64,000 nt of DNA from DATFVB01 sp963714035 (lineage in GTDB: Bacteria > Acidobacteriota > Thermoanaerobaculia > UBA5066 > DATFVB01), in NCBI GenBank assembly GCA_963714035.1, contig OY970224.1:248001-312000 (forward strand), read 5' to 3'. A model generated the notes under the pieces. It was not told the DNA's origin and made no database searches. It saw nothing but the letters and a program-made list of their open reading frames with translations. Shown here one piece after another: positions 24,956 to 33,727 of this stretch; position 1 is the stretch's first letter, and every line of letters begins with the position of its first letter. The translations under genes and the position numbers were made by a program.

Positions 24956-26316
24956 GCGATCTGCGGCAGGGAGAGCTCGGGTTCGCCGCGCCGGTCTACG
25001 GCGTCGGCCAGCTCCTCGCCGAAGTGTCGTCGGCGCTCTCGACCGGATGGCGGCGAGTCGCGGTCGCCGGTCAGGCCTGCGAGGTCCGGCGCTACTCGTC
25101 GGGCCACGTCTACTTCGCGCTGAAAGACGCGACCGCGAAGCTTCCCGCGGTGCTCTGGCGCACCGACGCCCTCCGCCTGCCGTTCCAGCTCGAGGAAGGG
25201 ATGGAGGTCGTCGCGACGGGAACGCTCTGCCTCTATGCGGCGCGCGGGCAGTTCCAGATGCAGGTGCTGGCGCTCCAGCCGGTGGGAGTCGGAGCGATGC
25301 AGCTCGCGCTCGACCAGTTGAAGCGACGCCTCGCCGCGGAAGGGCTGTTCGACGCGGAGCGCAAACGCGCGCTCCCGTTCCTTCCCCGGCGGATCGGCAT
25401 CGTGACTTCGCCGGAGGGCGCGGCGATCCGCGACATCCTCAACGTGCTGCGCCGCCGGCACCGGGACCTTCACCTGACGATTTTTCCCGCGCGCGTGCAG
25501 GGGGAGGGCGCCGTCTCCCAGATGATCGAGGGATTGCGCGGGCTCGCCCGGCTCGGATGCGACGTGATCGTGCTCGCGCGCGGCGGCGGCTCCGCGGAAG
25601 ACCTCGCCGCGTTCAACGACGAGCGCCTCGCCCGGGCGCTCGCGGCGTGTCCGGTGCCGACCGTCTCCGCGGTGGGCCACGAGACCGACTGGACGATCGT
25701 CGACTTCGTCGCGGACCTGCGGGCGCCGACGCCGTCGGCGGCCGCCGAGCTCGTCGTCGGCGCGAAGGTGGAGATCGTCCGCCGGGTCGCGCAGGCGCGC
25801 CGCGGTCTCGGCCTCCTCGCGCGCCGACGGCTCGCCGAAGCGCGCGGCCGGGTGGGGCGGGCGGTCTCCGCCGAGGCGCTCGTGCGTTTCCGCTACGTCC
25901 TGCTCCGCCGCCGCGATCGTTTCGACGCCGCGCGGGGGGCGATTCTCGACCTCGTCGCTTCGCGGCCGAAGGCTCTTGCCGAGAGGCTCGCGAGGGCGGC
26001 GGAGGGCCTGGCGGGGGTGCGGCGGCTCCTGCAGATCGAGCGACGGCGCGATTCGGCCCGGCGGCTGGACTCCGCGCTCCGCGCCGCCATGCGCGGATCG
26101 GCGGCGGCGTCGCGGGGGCGGCTCGCCGCCGCGGCGGGAAGGCTCCGTGCGCTCGATCCGCTCGCGATCCTGTCGCGCGGCTACGCCGTCGTCTATCGCG
26201 AAGCGTCCGCCGTTCCCGTCCGCGACGCCGGCAGCGTGGCGGCCGGCGACCGGCTGCGGATCCGCGTCGCTCGCGGCGAGATCCGCGCCTCGGTGACCGA
26301 AGGAGGAAAATCGTGA
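24952..26316 (+). CDS. xseA: Exodeoxyribonuclease VII large subunit
   Basis: The 454-residue large subunit of the single-strand exonuclease XseAB. The N-terminal OB fold (WRRVAVAGQACEVRRYSSGHVYFALKD) is followed by the catalytic domain (LPFLPRRIGIVTSPEGAAIRDIL, VIVLARGGGSAEDLAAFNDE, PTVSAVGHETDWTIVDFVADLRAPTPSAAAE). A long Arg-rich coiled region and the C-terminal ILSRGYAVVYRE come last. GTG 24952 is the start. The following xseB overlaps by GTGA with an AGGAGG site inside the xseA end. Confidence 0.95.
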   Translation: MSDLRQGELGFAAPVYGVGQLLAEVSSALSTGWRRVAVAGQACEVRRYSSGHVYFALKDATAKLPAVLWRTDALRLPFQLEEGMEVVATGTLCLYAARGQFQMQVLALQPVGVGAMQLALDQLKRRLAAEGLFDAERKRALPFLPRRIGIVTSPEGAAIRDILNVLRRRHRDLHLTIFPARVQGEGAVSQMIEGLRGLARLGCDVIVLARGGGSAEDLAAFNDERLARALAACPVPTVSAVGHETDWTIVDFVADLRAPTPSAAAELVVGAKVEIVRRVAQARRGLGLLARRRLAEARGRVGRAVSAEALVRFRYVLLRRRDRFDAARGAILDLVASRPKALAERLARAAEGLAGVRRLLQIERRRDSARRLDSALRAAMRGSAAASRGRLAAAAGRLRALDPLAILSRGYAVVYREASAVPVRDAGSVAAGDRLRIRVARGEIRASVTEGGKS

Positions 26317-26603
26317 AGAAACCGCCCATGAGCTTCGAGAAGGCGCTCGACCGCCTCGAGGCGATCGTCGAAAAGCTGGAGGGGGAAGAGCTCGGCCTCG
26401 ACGCCTCGCTCGCGCTCTTCGAAGAAGGGATCGGACTGTCCCGCGTCTGCCAGGAGAAGCTCTCCGAGGTCGAGAGACGCGTGGAGATCGTCCTGAAGGA
26501 CGCCGGGGGCCGGTACGCGACCGCGCCGTTCGGCGGCGAGGAGGAGGTCCCGGAAGGCGCCGCCGGCGGGGAAACGGAGAGCGAAGCGGACGGCGGGGAG
26601 TGA
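26313..26603 (+). CDS. xseB: Exodeoxyribonuclease VII small subunit
   Basis: The protein has 96 residues with the family signature SFEKALDRLEAIVEKLEGEELGLDASLALFEEGIGL. It binds XseA. GTG 26313 is chosen because AGGAGG (26301-26306) lies 6 bases upstream and the GTGA overlap matches the operon style; ATG 26328 is the alternative. The C-terminal 25 residues are an acidic Gly/Glu tail longer than in E. coli. Confidence 0.92.
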   Translation: MKKPPMSFEKALDRLEAIVEKLEGEELGLDASLALFEEGIGLSRVCQEKLSEVERRVEIVLKDAGGRYATAPFGGEEEVPEGAAGGETESEADGGE

Positions 26604-27496
26604 GCGGGGAGTTCCTCTCCCGCTGGCGCGAACGGGTCGACGGCGCGCTGGACGACCTCCTCCCTTCCGACTCGACGTGGCCCGCGACCCTTCACCGCGC
26701 GATGCGCTACTCCGTGATGGCAGGAGGCAAGCGCCTGCGGCCGGTCCTCGCCCTCGCCGCCGCGAACGGCTGCGGAGGAGACCTGGAAGCCATCCTTCCC
26801 GCCGCCTGCGGGATCGAGATGATCCACACCTACTCGCTGATCCACGACGATCTCCCGGCGCTCGACGACGACGACTGGCGGCGCGGGGTCCCGACGTGCC
26901 ACAAGCAGTTCGGCGAGGCGACGGCGATCCTCGCGGGCGACGCGCTGCTGACGCACGGTCTGGAATGTTTCTCCGTGCATCCGTCGGACCCGAGATACGA
27001 CGGCGTTCGCGCGCGGACCGCGGCCGCGGTCGCCGCCGCGATCGGAACGCGAGGAATGATCGGCGGCCAGATGGAAGACATCGAGGCGGAGCGGGAGAGT
27101 CCGACGGGCGACCGGTCGCTCGCCCGTCTCGAGCGGATCCACGCGCACAAGACCGGGGCGCTCATCCGCGCCTCGCTCGCCGTCGGGGGAATCCTCTCGT
27201 TCGCGGACGACGCCGTGCTCGCGCTCCTCGACCGGTACGGTCAGGCGCTCGGCCTCGCGTTCCAGATCAAGGACGATCTCCTCGACGTCGAATCGACCCG
27301 GGAAGAGCTCGGCAAGGCCGCGGGGAAGGACTCCGCGCACGGGAAGATGACGTTCCCCGGGCTTCTCGGGATCGAGGAATCGCGGCGGCGTCTCGCCGGA
27401 ACGATCGACGACGCCGCCGCCGCCGCCGCCGGGCTCGAGCGCGGCCCGGGCCCGCTCGGCGAGCTGGCCGCGTTCGTCGCCTCGCGGAAGAGCTGA
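26600..27496 (+). CDS. ispA: Polyprenyl diphosphate synthase (farnesyl/geranyl type)
   Basis: The 298-residue all-alpha prenyltransferase extends DMAPP with IPP. The first aspartate-rich motif is DDLPALDDDDWRRG (about residues 82-95) and the second is DDLLDVESTREELGK. GGKRLRPVLALAA and GQMEDIEAE are also typical. The short first motif with xxx spacing places it among bacterial FPP/GPP synthases. It lies between xseB and dxs, the usual bacterial order, so it likely supplies FPP from the MEP pathway. Confidence 0.92.
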   Translation: MSGEFLSRWRERVDGALDDLLPSDSTWPATLHRAMRYSVMAGGKRLRPVLALAAANGCGGDLEAILPAACGIEMIHTYSLIHDDLPALDDDDWRRGVPTCHKQFGEATAILAGDALLTHGLECFSVHPSDPRYDGVRARTAAAVAAAIGTRGMIGGQMEDIEAERESPTGDRSLARLERIHAHKTGALIRASLAVGGILSFADDAVLALLDRYGQALGLAFQIKDDLLDVESTREELGKAAGKDSAHGKMTFPGLLGIEESRRRLAGTIDDAAAAAAGLERGPGPLGELAAFVASRKS

Positions 27497-27594
27497 CGCC
27501 CGGCGCCGCGCGGCGGCGCGCCGTTCATCCGCAATTCATCTTCTCCGGCGTCTCGTCGGCGGCGAGGGACCCGCCGGGACCGCGACCGGCGCTA

Positions 27595-27600
27595 TAGAAT
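27595..27600 (+). promoter_or_regulatory. -10 box TAGAAT (within TATAGAAT) before dxs
   Basis: TAGAAT ends 9 bases before ATG 27609; a GAGGGAG stretch in between could also act as ribosome binding site. It gives dxs its own promoter in the 112 bp gap after ispA. Confidence 0.5.
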
Positions 27601-27608
27601 CGAGGGAG

Positions 27609-29522
27609 ATGCTCGAATCGATCCGTTCCCCGCTCGACCTGAGAAGGCTGCCCGAGGAGGACCTCCCGAAAGTCGCCGTGGAAATCCGCGAATTCCTTCT
27701 CGACCGCCTGTCGAAGACCGGCGGCCATCTCGCTTCCAGCCTCGGCGCGGTGGAGCTCACGATCGCGCTGCACTACGTCTTCGACACGCCCGTCGACCAG
27801 ATCGTGTGGGACGTCGGCCACCAGACTTACCCCCACAAGGTCCTGACCGGAAGGCGCGAGCGCTTCGCGACGCTCCGCCAGAAGGGAGGGATCTCGGGCT
27901 TCACCTCCCGCGAGGAGTCGGAGTACGACGCCTTCAACGCGGCGCATGCTTCGACCGCGATCTCGGCCGCGCTCGGGATGGCGATCGCGCGGGATTTGAA
28001 GAAGGAGGACTTCCACGTCGTCGCCGTCGTCGGTGACGGCGGGCTGACCGGCGGGATGGCGATGGAAGGATTGAACCAGGCGGGGTATCTCAACCGCCGG
28101 TTCCTCGTGATCCTCAACGACAACGAGATGTCGATCTCCCCGAACGTCGGCGCGATGTCCGGGTACCTGAACCGGATCGTGTCGGGGCAGATCTACGCGA
28201 AAGTCCGCGACGAGACCGAGCGGGTCCTCGAAAAGATCCCTCTCGTCGGCGACCGTCTCCTCCACGTCGCGCGCGAGGTGAAGGACGCCGCCAAGAAGGC
28301 GCTCGTCCCCGGCATGCTCTTCGAGGACCTGGGTTTTCGCTACGTCGGCCCCGTCAACGGCCACTCTCTCCCGGCGCTCCTTTCCGCGCTTCGGGCGGTC
28401 AAGGACGCCGATCATCCCGTGCTGCTCCACGTCCGGACGATCAAGGGAAAGGGCTACGCGATCGCGGAGAGCGATCCGGTCAAGTGGCACGGGGCTTCCC
28501 CGTTCGCCGTCGCGACCGGCGAGTCCCCGAAGAAAGAAGCCGCCGCGCCGCCGCCGCCCTCCTACACGTCCGTTTTCGGCCGCACCCTGGTCGAGCTCGG
28601 CGAGAAGGATCCGCGGATCGTCGCGATCACCGCGGCGATGCCCGAGGGGACCGGTCTCGACAAATTCGCGAAGCGTTTCCCGGACCGGTGCTTCGACGTC
28701 GGCATCTGCGAGCAGCACGGCGTGACGTTCGCGGCCGGGCTCGCCACACAGGGGATGAAGCCGGTCGCGGCGATCTACTCGACGTTCCTCCAGCGCGCCT
28801 ACGACCAGATCTTCCACGACGTCTGCCTGATGGACCTGCCGGTCGTCTTCTGCCTCGACCGGGCGGGGCTCGTCGGCGCGGATGGACCGACGCACCACGG
28901 CGCGTTCGACCTCACGTATCTGCGGGTCTTTCCCAACATGCACGTCGCGGCGCCCAAGGACGAGGACGAGCTGAGGCACCTTCTCGCGACGGCATTCACG
29001 GTCGGGCATCCCGTCGCCCTCCGGTATCCCCGCGGGGAAGGGGAAGGCGCCGCGATGGAGGGGCCGCCGCGGATCCTGCCGATCGGAAAGGCCGAGGTCC
29101 TGCGGCGCGGACGGAGCGGCGCGATCTGGGCGATCGGAAACCGGGTGATGCCGGCGTTCCGCGCGGCCGAGCGGCTCGCCGCGGAAGGAGTCGATCTGAG
29201 TGTCGTCAACGCCCGCTGGGTGAAACCCCTCGACCACGACGCGATCGCCGAGACGATCCCGTCCGGCTCGAAGCTCGTCACCGTCGAAGACCACGCGATC
29301 GCCGGCGGATTCGGATCGGCCGTCTCGGAAGCGCTCGCGGAGATGAAGATCGAGGAGGTCGAGCACGTCCTTCTCGGCATCCCCGACCGGTTCGTCGCGC
29401 ATGCGACCCAGAAGGAGCAGTGGCGCGAGGTGGGGATCGACGAGGAAGGGATCGTTTCCGCCGCGCGGAAGCTCTTCGGCGCGAAGGTGTCCCGTCCGGT
29501 CGCCATTTCCCGGGAGGGCTGA
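27609..29522 (+). CDS. dxs: 1-deoxy-D-xylulose-5-phosphate synthase
   Basis: The 637-residue thiamine-diphosphate enzyme makes DXP from pyruvate and glyceraldehyde-3-phosphate, the first step of non-mevalonate isoprenoid synthesis. Motifs seen: SKTGGHLASSLGAVELTIALHYVF, DVGHQTYPHKVLTGR, the ThDP site VVGDGGLTGGMAMEGLN, NDNEMSISPNVGAMSGYL, YVGPVNGH, and in the C-terminal half ICEQHGVTFAAGLA and YSTFLQRAYDQIFHDV. It is of normal length. It acts with the adjacent ispA to provide prenyl diphosphates for undecaprenyl carriers and quinones. Confidence 0.97.
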   Translation: MLESIRSPLDLRRLPEEDLPKVAVEIREFLLDRLSKTGGHLASSLGAVELTIALHYVFDTPVDQIVWDVGHQTYPHKVLTGRRERFATLRQKGGISGFTSREESEYDAFNAAHASTAISAALGMAIARDLKKEDFHVVAVVGDGGLTGGMAMEGLNQAGYLNRRFLVILNDNEMSISPNVGAMSGYLNRIVSGQIYAKVRDETERVLEKIPLVGDRLLHVAREVKDAAKKALVPGMLFEDLGFRYVGPVNGHSLPALLSALRAVKDADHPVLLHVRTIKGKGYAIAESDPVKWHGASPFAVATGESPKKEAAAPPPPSYTSVFGRTLVELGEKDPRIVAITAAMPEGTGLDKFAKRFPDRCFDVGICEQHGVTFAAGLATQGMKPVAAIYSTFLQRAYDQIFHDVCLMDLPVVFCLDRAGLVGADGPTHHGAFDLTYLRVFPNMHVAAPKDEDELRHLLATAFTVGHPVALRYPRGEGEGAAMEGPPRILPIGKAEVLRRGRSGAIWAIGNRVMPAFRAAERLAAEGVDLSVVNARWVKPLDHDAIAETIPSGSKLVTVEDHAIAGGFGSAVSEALAEMKIEEVEHVLLGIPDRFVAHATQKEQWREVGIDEEGIVSAARKLFGAKVSRPVAISREG

Positions 29523-29669
29523 GGCGCTACGCTCCGGGGAGCGCCGTCCCGTTCACGCCGGCGTCGACCGGTTGCGTCTCCCGAGCCCCGGGCCTGTCCG
29601 CGTCTCCGCGGCAACCGGCGTTCGCTCGCCGGGTTTCTAAGTCGGGCGCAGCCGTCGCCGGATGGCCGG

Positions 29670-29689
29670 TAGAATGGCGTCGGAAGGAG
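29670..29689 (+). promoter_or_regulatory. -10 box TAGAAT and ribosome binding site GGAAGGAG before an ATT start
   Basis: TAGAAT (29670-29675) is followed by GGAAGGAG (29682-29689), 9 bases before ATT 29699. The 176 bp gap after dxs also holds a GGCGCT...AGCGCC inverted repeat just past the dxs stop. Confidence 0.5.
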
Positions 29690-29698
29690 TCGAACGCC

Positions 29699-30391
29699 AT
29701 TTCCCTGTCCCGACGCTTCGCCGCGCTCGTCCTCCTTGCCTCGTCGACCGTGCTCGGCGCGGCCGAGCCCGCCTCGGTCCAGTCGCGCATCGACGCCGGC
29801 TGGCAGGCTCAGCGCCGCTGGGCCGCCCTCTCGGCCAACGGCTCGTTCGTCTATGACTTCGCGCTCAAGGCGTGGAACGGCGCCGGGAAGCTCAAGGAAT
29901 CCTTCACGCGGGTCGTGCGCGTCTCCAATCGCGGGGAAGATCACCGCTCGGAGATCCTCTCGGCGACGAAAGACGGGCGCGACGTCACCGAGGAGGCCCG
30001 GGCCGACGAAGCGAAATCGCCGCGCCCGAAGACGAACGAGAAAGACGACTTCCCCTCGCCGTTCGATCCGATCTACCGCGATCGTTATGCGTTCTCCGAG
30101 GAGATCGCTCCCGGCGGAGGGACGGTCCTGACGTTCCATCCCCGAAACGAATTCGAGGGGGCGATCGAGGGAACCGTGCGCTACGATCCGGCGGGCGCGG
30201 TCCGGCGCGCCGACTTCGCGCCGGCGAAGAAGCCGCGCTTCACGCGGCAGCTCGCGTTCACGGTCATCATCGGCGAGAAGGGCTATCCGGAACGGGTCGA
30301 AGCGAGCGGGGAGATCTCCCTCGTCGTGTGGAAGAGGAAGTTCGAGTCGACGCTCCTCCTGCGCGACGTTCGGGAGGGGGAGGCACGATGA
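29699..30391 (+). CDS. Exported protein of unknown function, apparent ATT start
   Basis: The protein has 230 residues. A signal peptide (SLSRRFAALVLLASSTVLGAAEP) begins right at an ATT codon (29699) that has GGAAGGAG nine bases upstream. No ATG, GTG or TTG in this frame lies close enough to give a sensible N-terminus. The mature part has SPFDPIYRDRYAFSEEIAPGGGTVLTFHPRN and a beta-rich C-terminus, resembling exported outer-membrane-associated proteins, but I cannot name the family. It overlaps the next gene by ATGA. Either the start is a rare ATT or the base is a sequencing error for ATG. Confidence 0.65.
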   Translation: MSLSRRFAALVLLASSTVLGAAEPASVQSRIDAGWQAQRRWAALSANGSFVYDFALKAWNGAGKLKESFTRVVRVSNRGEDHRSEILSATKDGRDVTEEARADEAKSPRPKTNEKDDFPSPFDPIYRDRYAFSEEIAPGGGTVLTFHPRNEFEGAIEGTVRYDPAGAVRRADFAPAKKPRFTRQLAFTVIIGEKGYPERVEASGEISLVVWKRKFESTLLLRDVREGEAR

Positions 30392-30729
30392 TCAACGGCA
30401 TCGATACCCACATGGTGACGACCGGCAACGATCTTCCGGGATATCGAATCACCCGCACGATCGGCCTCGTGCGCGGCATTGTGGTCCGGTCGAGGAGCGT
30501 CGTCGGGACGATCGGCGCATCCCTGCAGACGTTGATCGGCGGCAACATCACGCTCTTCACCGAGCTCTGCGAAAAGACGCGGGAAGACGCCTACGAGCTG
30601 ATGCTCAAGCACGCCGCCGAACGGGGCGCCAACGCGATCGTCGGAATGCGCTACGACGCCAACGAGGTGATGCAGGGGGTCACGGAAGTTTTGGCGTACG
30701 GGACCGCCGTGACCGTCGTTCCGGAATGA
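30388..30729 (+). CDS. YbjQ-family (UPF0145, heavy-metal-binding-like) protein
   Basis: The protein has 113 residues: TTGNDLPGYRITRTIGLVRGIVVRSRSVVGTI...DAYELMLKHAAERGANAIVGMRYDANEVM...EVLAYGTAVTV. This matches the YbjQ/UPF0145 family almost end to end; the family forms pentameric rings and its function is unsettled. The ribosome binding site GGGAGGGGGAGG precedes ATG 30388. It is coupled to the exported protein upstream. Confidence 0.88.
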   Translation: MINGIDTHMVTTGNDLPGYRITRTIGLVRGIVVRSRSVVGTIGASLQTLIGGNITLFTELCEKTREDAYELMLKHAAERGANAIVGMRYDANEVMQGVTEVLAYGTAVTVVPE

Positions 30730-30768
30730 CAAGCGCGCCGATACATCGAGCCGGCCGGGCGCATGACA
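30730..30768 (+). repeat. Stop-adjacent intergenic repeat, copy C4 (5' part only)
   Basis: The sequence begins right after the TGA with AAGCGCGCCGATACATCGAGC and then GGCCGGGCGC. It is cut off by hairpin-repeat copy B2, so only the first 39 bases of family C are left. Confidence 0.65.
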
Positions 30769-31003
30769 CGTCGGCCTCGCGCGCGCCGCTTCGCGGCTGG
30801 AACGCTGCGGCCTCCCACATTGCGGACCTCCGGAGGGAATGTCATCCCGAGGAGCGAAGCGACGAGGGATCTCGGTCGACCGAGGTCCTTCGCTTCGCTC
30901 AGGAGAGAGCGCTTCGCGCGCAGGAAGATGCGCGCTTTGCGCTCACACTCTCCGCGATGTGGCCTCCGCGGCTCGCCCTCTCGGCTCGACCGCTCCGGCG
31001 CCC
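30769..31003 (+). repeat. Hairpin repeat family B, copy B2, with a second hairpin in its loop
   Basis: The arms are CACATTGCGGA (30816-30826) and TCCGCGATGTG (30951-30961). Relative to the other copies the third pair has flipped from G-C to C-G on both arms. The loop carries an extra element at 30841-30903, GTCATCCCGAGGAGCGAAGC onward, which itself folds with GAGCGAAGCGA pairing TCGCTTCGCTC. The flanks match other B copies. It fills most of the 374 bp gap before the next gene. Confidence 0.75.
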
Positions 31004-31103
31004 GATGCGGGACGCCGGCCTTTCAAGTCCGTCGTCAGGGTCTTCAGCTATCCCGGCGGGCTCGCGTCTCGGCGCGCCTCGCACGCGGGTCCGGTGCGCG
31101 GCC

Positions 31104-31973
31104 GTGTCCGCCTTTTCGGCCGTACTCACGACGGTCGCGATGTCCGGGTCAGCACAAGCACTGCCCCCAGGGAAGCCCGCCGTCCCGCCCGCTCCCACGC
31201 GCGCCGCCGTCGAGATCGCCGGGCAGGAGCGCGCGTTCGCCCGGATGTGTGTCGAGAAAGGGATGCGAACCTCGTTCACCGCGTACTTCGCGCCGGATGC
31301 GATCGATTTCGAGCCGCTGCCGACTCCCGCGGCGGCGGCCCTCCCGAAGAATCCGGACGGCAGCGCCTCATTCACCCTCGACTGGGAGCCCTGGATCGCG
31401 GACGCGTCGGCCGCGGGCGACCTCGGGTGGGACACCGGACCCTACGTGATCACGGACCGCTCCGCAAAGAAGAACCCGCCGCGCCACGGCTGGTTCCTTT
31501 CAGCCTGGCGCCGTCAACCCGACGGCCGCTGGAAGGTGGCGCTGGACGTCGGGACGACGGCGCCGGAGCCGCCGGGTGCGCTCCGGCCGACGGCGCTTGC
31601 CGCGTTTCCTTTCGTCGGATCGCGGCCCCCTCGCCTGCCCTCGGCTTCGAACATGCGTCGGGAAACCGCCGCGTTACTGGAGCGCGACCGACTCTCCGCG
31701 AAGGCTTCCGGCGATGCGCTGTGGCTGCCCGAGGCGCGCCGCCATCGCGACGGGGAGATGCCGTCGATCGGGGGCGCCCGCCCGGAGCCGTTCGCGACGT
31801 TGCCGTCCGGCGGCGGCGTGGCCCTCTCCGGAGACCTCGGGTACACGTACGGAAGCTACGCGCTCGCGTCCGGCGAGAAGGGATACTACGCGCGCGTGTG
31901 GAAGATGACCGAGGGCGGCGACTGGAAGCTCGCCGCGCAGGTCGAGAAGCCACTTCCTCCCGAAGTGAAGTGA
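31104..31973 (+). CDS. Exported two-domain SnoaL/DUF4440-like protein
   Basis: The protein has about 289 residues. GTG 31104 gives a plausible signal peptide (VSAFSAVLTTVAMSGSAQALP); ATG 31140 is the alternative. Two similar halves follow, each ending in the cone-fold wording (DTGPYVITDRSAKK...HGWFLSAWRRQPDGRWKVALD and YTYGSYALASGEKGYYARVWKMTEGGDWKLAAQ), typical of NTF2-like DUF4440 domains. The ligand is unknown. Further upstream the open frame is only repeat DNA. Confidence 0.65.
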   Translation: MSAFSAVLTTVAMSGSAQALPPGKPAVPPAPTRAAVEIAGQERAFARMCVEKGMRTSFTAYFAPDAIDFEPLPTPAAAALPKNPDGSASFTLDWEPWIADASAAGDLGWDTGPYVITDRSAKKNPPRHGWFLSAWRRQPDGRWKVALDVGTTAPEPPGALRPTALAAFPFVGSRPPRLPSASNMRRETAALLERDRLSAKASGDALWLPEARRHRDGEMPSIGGARPEPFATLPSGGGVALSGDLGYTYGSYALASGEKGYYARVWKMTEGGDWKLAAQVEKPLPPEVK

Positions 31974-32024
31974 CGCGGCGCCCGGGCTTCGTCCGGCGAA
32001 CGGCGAAGGCCTTCCTGCCCCTTC

Positions 32025-32166
32025 CGTCGGCCTCGCGCGCGCCGCTCCGCGGCTGGAACGCTGCGGCCTCGCAGATCGCGGACCTCCTCGCCTCGGTTAC
32101 TCAGCGAGACTTTCCGCGATCTGACCTCCGCGGCTCGCCTTCTCGGCTCGACCGCTTCGGCGCCCC
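32025..32166 (+). repeat. Hairpin repeat family B, copy B3
   Basis: The arms are CAGATCGCGGA (32072-32082) and TCCGCGATCTG (32113-32123), with a mini-hairpin GCCGC-TCC-GCGGC upstream. The loop has lost two bases relative to B1 and B4 (GGTTACTCAGCGAG). Confidence 0.75.
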
Positions 32167-32236
32167 GCTTGAGAAACCGGGGTGCGCCTCGAGGTGCCCC
32201 GACGTTGGGGACCAACCGCTGGGTCAAGCAGCAGGT

Positions 32237-32357
32237 GCGCGAGACGCGAGCGAGACGGGATTGCGGGTCGCCCGCGAGATCCCGAGGCAAACCGGGGCGT
32301 ATGTCGCGCCCGCGGGCGGTGGGCACGCGCCCGTCCGGCTCGATGCATTCGCCGCCC
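32237..32357 (-). repeat. Stop-adjacent intergenic repeat, copy C5
   Basis: On the minus strand it begins right after the TAA of the M48 peptidase with GGGCGGCGAATGCATCGAGC. It runs through CATACGCCCCGG and CCTCGGGATCTCGCGGGCG to GTCTCGCTCGCGTCTCGC. This is the closest relative of C1. Together with B3 it fills the 384 bp gap. Confidence 0.75.
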
Positions 32358-33653
32358 TTACTTGAGGTGTTCCTTCTTCCAGCGCATCGCCATCAGTATC
32401 CGATTCCGTCCGCTCGGGTGGTCGAAGAACAGGACCTCTTCGAGCTTGCCAGGATCGAGCTTCCGGTATTCGCCGAGATGCAGCGCCGCCTGCGCCATCC
32501 CGTCCGGCTGTCCGGAGGCGTTCAGGCCGAAAATGTCGGCTTCCGCTTCCTGGCTCCGGATGAACGAGTTGAAGACGGGCGTGATCGCGAAGAAGTAGGC
32601 GGAGATCAGGAGAACGAAGAGGGGGAGCCCGGCGAGATCCCCCACGGAGGCGATGCGCCACGCCGCCTCGCGCCGCACCCGGATCTTCTCGAAGCTCCAC
32701 TGCACGAACGCGAAGCCGACGACGATCATCAGCCCGATGCCGACGATTCCGTTGTAGACGTGATGGAGCACGTAATGGCCCATTTCGTGCCCCATGACCA
32801 TCTCGATCTCGGGAAGCGAGCCGCGCTTGAGCAGGTTGTCGTTCATCGAGATCCGCTCCGTGCCGAGGAAGCCGCTCACGTTGGCCGACATGCGCTTGGA
32901 CTGGCGCGACGCGTCGAACTCGTACACGTCGTGGACCTCGATTCCGTTGGCGCGCGCCATGGAGAGGATCGGGTCCCGCACTTTCGGGTCGTCGAGCTTC
33001 TTGTAGGTGTTGAAGAGCGGGGCGACGTACACCGGTCCGACGAGGATCCCGAAGATCAGCACGCCGACCGCCGCCAGCGAGCCCCAGAGCCACCAGGCGC
33101 GCCGGGCGCGGCGCAGGACGCCGTAGAGGACGATCATCGCGATCGCGCCGAAGACGAGGTCCACCAGGAACGCCTTGATCTGATCTCCCATCCAGGGACC
33201 GAACGTCTGGTTCGCAAGCCCGTACTGGTGTTCGCGGAAGAATCCTTCGTAGACGGTGAGCGGGAACAGCACGATGGACGTGAAGACGACGTACTGACCC
33301 CAGTAGAGCGCCGTCTGGATCGGCTTGCGCCGGCTGGTCCTCTCCGCGAGGTCGCGCATCCGGACGGAGAGGCCGCTCGAAAGCAGGAGGATCGACACGA
33401 CGGCGCCCGCGAGGAAGTCCCAGAGGATGAGCCAGTACCCTCCCTCGAAATACGCGTCGGTGCGGGCGCGCTGGTCGGCGGGGACGCTCGCGAGGTAGGC
33501 GCGCGTCGCGGATTCCGCGTCGAACGTCGTCGAATCGCGAGTCGACGAAACCCCGATCGCGGCCGGCGATGGGGCCGGGGAAGACGTCCGGGCGCGCGCG
33601 CCGGCGGCCATCGACGCCAGAAGGACGAGAGTCACCGTCACGGGTTTGCGCAT
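32358..33653 (-). CDS. M48 family membrane metallopeptidase (Ste24/CAAX prenyl protease 1-like)
   Basis: The protein has 431 residues with an N-terminal signal or first helix and about six more membrane helices. The zinc site is MVMGHEMGHYVLHHVYNG (HExxH), with the third ligand in RSQEAEADIFGLN. GPVYVAPLFNTYKKLDDPKVRDPIL and the DVYEFDASRQSKRMSANVSG block are hallmarks of Ste24. ATG 33653 has GGAGGT four bases upstream. Bacterial Ste24 homologues are thought to clear damaged membrane proteins. It is divergent from the dehydrogenase operon. Confidence 0.92.
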   Translation of the reverse strand: MRKPVTVTLVLLASMAAGARARTSSPAPSPAAIGVSSTRDSTTFDAESATRAYLASVPADQRARTDAYFEGGYWLILWDFLAGAVVSILLLSSGLSVRMRDLAERTSRRKPIQTALYWGQYVVFTSIVLFPLTVYEGFFREHQYGLANQTFGPWMGDQIKAFLVDLVFGAIAMIVLYGVLRRARRAWWLWGSLAAVGVLIFGILVGPVYVAPLFNTYKKLDDPKVRDPILSMARANGIEVHDVYEFDASRQSKRMSANVSGFLGTERISMNDNLLKRGSLPEIEMVMGHEMGHYVLHHVYNGIVGIGLMIVVGFAFVQWSFEKIRVRREAAWRIASVGDLAGLPLFVLLISAYFFAITPVFNSFIRSQEAEADIFGLNASGQPDGMAQAALHLGEYRKLDPGKLEEVLFFDHPSGRNRILMAMRWKKEHLK

Positions 33654-33715
33654 GTCGACCTCCGGCTCGCCGATGAGTACGCGGCGAATCGAGATTTGTT
33701 TCCGCGGTCGTCCGG

Positions 33716-33721
33716 TAGAAT
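33716..33721 (+). promoter_or_regulatory. -10 box TAGAAT before the 27-codon leader
   Basis: TAGAAT ends exactly 7 bases before the A of ATG 33728, so the transcript would begin at the leader's start codon. Confidence 0.55.
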
Positions 33722-33727
33722 CGCGCC

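Noticed and set aside
31006..31103. Upstream extension of the SnoaL-like protein through 30726
   Set aside because: That part of the frame runs over repeat copies C4 and B2 and would place about 120 non-homologous residues before the signal peptide.
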